A DNA stretch of 64,000 nucleotides. It comes from JAAUTY01 sp964397305 (lineage in GTDB: Bacteria; Cyanobacteriota; Cyanobacteriia; Cyanobacteriales; Spirulinaceae). Where the stretch lies: contig CAYNIP010000003.1 of assembly GCA_964397305.1 (NCBI GenBank), positions 134,567-198,566 on the forward strand. Reading direction: 5' to 3'. The notes beneath the pieces were generated by a model that ran no database searches, was not told the DNA's origin, and worked only from the letters and a program-made list of their open reading frames with translations. The position numbers and the translations under genes were made by a program. Below, one piece after another: positions 61,184 to 64,000 of this stretch (the first letter of the stretch is position 1; each line of letters begins with the position of its first letter).

Positions 61184-62344
61184 CTAGCCGGAGGTTTTCT
61201 CCTTCTTCTTCGACCGCTTACGCTCGAAGGGGAGGGTTTCACGACCCTGCTCCTGCTTCTCTGCCTTTTCCTGCTCGTCCACAAGCTTTTGCAGATTTTC
61301 AGGCAGGGGCTCGCGCATGAGGATGAAGGTCTGGGCCGTCTGGAAGATGTTGGCAACCACCATGTACATCAGCACCCCAGCAGGCAGGGGGAAGAAGAGG
61401 AACATCCCCGTCAACAAGATCGGGGTGATGCGGCTGATCGCCTGTTGCTGTTGGGCATTCGCATCACCGCCGGGCCCCGGTTGGCTGCCCGTGAGTTTTT
61501 GGCTCAGGTAGGTGCTGAGACCAAAGAAGAGCACCATACCCACGATGTCCCAGTGGATCTGACCCCCTTCATCCGTGGCCCCGACCCGGCCTAAAGCATC
61601 AATGAAGAGGAACCCTTCATTAGCCGCGATGCCGGGGACTTTTGCCTGGATCGTGGCCTCGCCGGAAGCTAGGGCCGTGATCGTCCCATCGGGGGCGATC
61701 GCCACCTTGTCCTGACCCTTCATCACCGTCCAAGTCGGCTCCAGGGTGCGGTCCGGGTAAGCCGCATTCAGGTCCGCCAACGTTTTCCCCTCAGGGGTTT
61801 GGAACACAATCGCGGCTTGGTCGCCGGCCCCCAACTGTTTCCCCTGCGGCAAACGCGCCACCAGCGGGTAGTGAATGCCCGCTTCGACATAGAAGTTCTG
61901 GGGCTTGGTCTCAAAGGGTTGCGGCTGCACCAAGGCCATCTGCTCCTTGGGCAGAATCTGCACATCGACACTGTAGGGAATATCGGCGAAGGGCGATCCC
62001 CGCAGGGTCGAGAAGAGAGCCCAGAGAATTGGTAATTGCAATACCAGCGGCAAGCACCCGGCCAAGGGATTGCCATATTCTTTGTAGATGGCTCCCATCT
62101 CTTGTTGCAACTTTGCCGGGTCTTCTTTGTAGCGTTCCTGGACTTCCTTGACCCGTTTCTGCATGACCGGTGAGGCAATGCGGGTGCGACGCATACTGCG
62201 AATGGACTTCGCGCTGAGGGGGTAAACCGCAAAGCGAATCACTAAGGTCAAGGCAACAATTGCGAAGCCATAACTTGGCACAATCCCGTAGAAAAAATCC
62301 AGGATTGGCAGCATGACATTGGTGGAAATGAATCCGATCCCCAT
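61184..62344 (-). CDS. yidC: membrane protein insertase YidC/Alb3
   Basis: A 386-residue insertase needed to insert photosynthetic and respiratory membrane proteins. The first helix (ILDFFYGIVPSYGFAIVALT) and cytoplasmic loop (SIRSMRRTRIASPVMQKRVK then EVQERYKEDPAKLQQEMGAI) are typical, followed by NPLAGCLPLVLQLPILWALF. A long extracytoplasmic insertion of about 140 residues (about 130-265) precedes the final helices (ITPILLTGMFLFFPLPAGVL). The C-terminus is basic and Lys/Glu-rich, as in forms that contact ribosomes. Start is the conserved MGIGFIS. It is 86 bases downstream of the PH-domain gene. Confidence 0.96.
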   Translation of the reverse strand: MGIGFISTNVMLPILDFFYGIVPSYGFAIVALTLVIRFAVYPLSAKSIRSMRRTRIASPVMQKRVKEVQERYKEDPAKLQQEMGAIYKEYGNPLAGCLPLVLQLPILWALFSTLRGSPFADIPYSVDVQILPKEQMALVQPQPFETKPQNFYVEAGIHYPLVARLPQGKQLGAGDQAAIVFQTPEGKTLADLNAAYPDRTLEPTWTVMKGQDKVAIAPDGTITALASGEATIQAKVPGIAANEGFLFIDALGRVGATDEGGQIHWDIVGMVLFFGLSTYLSQKLTGSQPGPGGDANAQQQQAISRITPILLTGMFLFFPLPAGVLMYMVVANIFQTAQTFILMREPLPENLQKLVDEQEKAEKQEQGRETLPFERKRSKKKEKTSG

Positions 62345-62430
62345 GATTGATCTCGCAGCTCGAGTTCAGTTTTACATCGAAGGCAGGTCGGCGTCATCGA
62401 TCCCTAGAATCGAGCCGCCGACGGAGACGG

Positions 62431-62823
62431 CTAGACTTTAATGGCGTCGAGGGCGATCCCGGTTTTAGCGGCAGCGCGCTCAGCAATATAGTCATAGATC
62501 TCGCGGTGGCGAGGAATGGCGCGCAGCTCAAGACGGCTGTTGTCCCGTAGGGTGACAACAATATCGCCCCAGAGACCGATCCCCCGCGAGACCTTGACCA
62601 AGCGCTTCACTTCGGCATAGACAACATCGCTGCGGTCTCGCCCCTGCCAACCCCCCGTGACAGAAATGCGGCGGTCGGTAATCCGGTAGCGAAGCCAGAG
62701 GGCACGCACCACCGCGCCCACCGTCAGCGGTAGGCAAATCACGGTGAACCCCAGCAGAATATTAACGATCAGGTCGCCAATGTGGGGGCCGCCCTCATAG
62801 AATGCTGTCTCCTTAATGCCCAT
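62431..62823 (-). CDS. bacterial PH-domain membrane protein
   Basis: A 130-residue protein with one hydrophobic segment (about 20-42, NILLGFTVICLPLTVGAVVR) and a bacterial PH (bPH2) domain: LWLRYRITDRRISVTGGWQG, DVVYAEVKRLVKV and GDIVVTLRDNSRLELRAIPR. It overlaps the rnpA stop by 11 bases. In cyanobacteria a PH-domain gene at this point between rnpA and yidC is usual; the function is unknown. Confidence 0.9.
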   Translation of the reverse strand: MGIKETAFYEGGPHIGDLIVNILLGFTVICLPLTVGAVVRALWLRYRITDRRISVTGGWQGRDRSDVVYAEVKRLVKVSRGIGLWGDIVVTLRDNSRLELRAIPRHREIYDYIAERAAAKTGIALDAIKV

Positions 62824-63172
62824 CGAGTACCTCAGCTTGCGTCAATACCTGGTTCAATTCTCGCAAAAAATGTTCATATTCGCACTCGACTGCGGGGGGA
62901 CGGAGGCTAAAAACGAGGCGATCGCCCGGATGCAGTCGTGGTAGCAAGGGCCGCAAGGCGGCGCGGAGGCGACGCTTCAGGCGATTTCGCACCACAGCGC
63001 GTTTGCTGACACTGCGGCCAACGGCAATGCCGATGCGGGCAGGGGTGGTCTCACCCTTCGGGGCGGGCAGGCGGCGCAAGGTTAGGAAGCGACTGCGGTA
63101 AACGCGGCCGTGGCTGTAAACCGCTTGAAAGTCACGCCAATGCTTGAGGCGGTGGGCTCGCGGTAATCCCAA
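62813..63172 (-). CDS. rnpA: ribonuclease P protein component
   Basis: A 119-residue basic protein that assists the RNase P RNA in maturing tRNA 5' ends. It has the family motif in GIAVGRSVSKRAVVRNRLKR followed by RLRAALRPLL. Start MGLPRAHRLKHWRDFQAVYS is typical. It is 50 bases downstream of rpmH and overlaps the PH-domain gene by 11 bases. Confidence 0.96.
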   Translation of the reverse strand: MGLPRAHRLKHWRDFQAVYSHGRVYRSRFLTLRRLPAPKGETTPARIGIAVGRSVSKRAVVRNRLKRRLRAALRPLLPRLHPGDRLVFSLRPPAVECEYEHFLRELNQVLTQAEVLDGH

Positions 63173-63222
63173 GCTGCTGCTCCTCCTGGAAGTTGTCGCC
63201 GCAATGACGGCGCCACCCCCTA

Positions 63223-63360
63223 CTACACAGAGAGCCGTCGCCGACCCTTACGGCGGCGAGCCTTGATCACGCGGCGGCCGGTGTGAGACCGCATCCGGGC
63301 CCGGAAGCCCGAGGTGCGTTTCTGTTTGCGATTGGTGCCTTCGAGAGTGCGCTTGCTCAC
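63223..63360 (-). CDS. rpmH: 50S ribosomal protein L34
   Basis: A 45-residue protein, MSKRTLEGTNRKQKRTSGFR then ARMRSHTGRRVIKARRRKGR and RRLSV, clearly L34. The start is GTG, supported by AAGGAGG six to seven bases upstream; there is no in-frame ATG. It leads the rpmH-rnpA-PH-yidC-jag-yceD-ycf46 series. dnaA, the neighbour in many other bacteria, is not upstream; repeat DNA is there instead. Confidence 0.96.
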   Translation of the reverse strand: MSKRTLEGTNRKQKRTSGFRARMRSHTGRRVIKARRRKGRRRLSV

Positions 63361-64000
63361 GGTCAATCCTCCTTACAGTGGGCCGGGACAATTAGGGACG
63401 GTTCGTTAAAAAAGTCACAGTCTTCCAGTATAGCAAGCTCAGAGCCTCTCTGACCCATGCAGGAATCCTAGGGGGTGGACGCAATTTTGCGCGGGATGTT
63501 GGTGCTCCTTAGCTCAGCCCTCACCCCAACCCCTCTCCCAAGTGGGGAGAGGGGCTTCTCGCTCCCCTGCTCCCAGCTTTGGGAGCAGGAAGTCGCGGGA
63601 TATTCTGGTGGGGGCAATCGCTTCGCTTCTAGCTCCCCTTCTCCCAGCCTTGGGAGCAGGGGCCGGGGGATGAGGGCCCGGTAACGCTGATGTTGGTGCT
63701 CCTTAGCTCAGCCCTCACCCCAACCCCTCTCCCAAGTAGGGAGAGGGGCTTCTCGCTCCCCTGCTCCCAGCTTTGGGAGCAGGGGCCGGGGGAGGTCAAC
63801 GCGCAGCAGCTTCTCGCAGAGGGGGCCCGGTAACGCTGTTCGCGCTAGCGTCGCGGAGCGATAGAGGGCGACCCTCTGCTCCTGGAACCAGCGCTCAAAA
63901 TTCTGGGGAGTCGCGCTTTTTTTCGTCCACCCGAATAACCCAAGCGGGATAGGCTGCGGGGAGCTTGTTCTTGTATAGTACAAGTGTTCGCATTGCTAGC
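63361..64000. other. repeat-filled region upstream of rpmH
   Basis: About 110 bases of single-copy DNA next to rpmH, which should contain its promoter, then a complete family B element (63473-63932) and 68 bases of flank to the window edge. No gene and no DnaA-box cluster is seen. Confidence 0.6.
63473..63932. mobile_element. MITE-like element, family B, longest copy
   Basis: A 460-base unit with left end GGGTGGACGCAATTTTGCGC and right end, on the other strand, GGGTGGACGAAAAAAAGCGC: imperfect inverted repeats of about 20 bases. Inside are three hairpin cores (CTGCTCCCAGCTTTGGGAGC type) and a duplicated TGTTGGTGCTCCTTAGCTCA block (63498 and 63691). Near the right end is the block GTAACGCTGTTCGCGCTAGC shared with 17058-17376. 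No transposase frame is present. Confidence 0.7.

Noticed and set aside
63361..64000. Replication origin beside rpmH
   Set aside because: No dnaA gene, no cluster of TTATCCACA-like boxes and no AT-rich unwinding region; the space is a repeat element.

Overview
The window is chromosomal DNA from a GC-rich cyanobacterium. It carries psaA-psaB (photosystem I core), ycf46, a Cph1-type phytochrome with the chromophore cysteine in the GAF domain, the nifJ/dihydroorotate-dehydrogenase-like pair and several cyanobacterial families (DUF928, DUF3370, DUF2993, DUF403). The octamer GCGATCGC (HIP1) recurs through most genes. I cannot name the species from sequence alone.

Layout. 0.1-6.8 kb: a small membrane protein, a CHAT-CHASE2 fusion overlapping a DUF928 gene, a DUF3370 protein, hisB and a LapA-like protein. 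7.2-9.1 kb: an AT-richer block flanked by repeats, with an NYN/LOTUS nuclease-like gene, a 62-codon partner and an EcsC-family gene. 9.2-16.9 kb: the DHODH-like gene and nifJ, two small envelope proteins and an OFA-type MFS transporter. 18.1-25.1 kb: phytochrome kinase, GerMN and DUF2993 proteins, AzgA-type purine permease, and trpA overlapping a small membrane gene. 25.5-27.9 kb: a MerR regulator followed by a thioredoxin-like protein and a COG0701 permease, with a MerR-type promoter between them. 28.5-34.7 kb: a Bax-inhibitor-like protein, then a compact exopolysaccharide cluster (Wzc-like kinase, Wza-like SLBB protein, DUF697 GTPase). 34.8-39.5 kb: a VOC protein and a 1392-residue multi-PAS/GAF/GGDEF/EAL protein. 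40.2-47.7 kb: aminopeptidase P, hisIE, a secreted Cys-rich protein, a UPF0104 protein, an alpha-E protein, a GT4 glycosyltransferase, a WD40 protein and a previously untracked 54-residue ribbon-helix-helix protein. 48.3-55.4 kb: MIF-like tautomerase, a Glu/Pro-rich lipoprotein, and psaA-psaB ending in a clear terminator. 55.6-63.4 kb: a conserved unknown, a family 4 uracil-DNA glycosylase, an SH3b protein, and the rpmH-rnpA-PH-yidC-jag-yceD-ycf46 series.

The most striking item is the uracil-DNA glycosylase at 56531-57766. Its reading frame is interrupted by an in-frame 173-residue mini-intein inserted directly before a cysteine that should ligate the iron-sulfur cluster.

Most long gaps are filled by a mosaic of dispersed repeats. 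At least two look like small non-autonomous mobile elements with terminal inverted repeats. One copy (3910-3998) has a 10-bp flanking duplication, and one (6953-7128) carries the end of the other element inside it. Gene functions are inferred from recognisable motifs; no database search was run.
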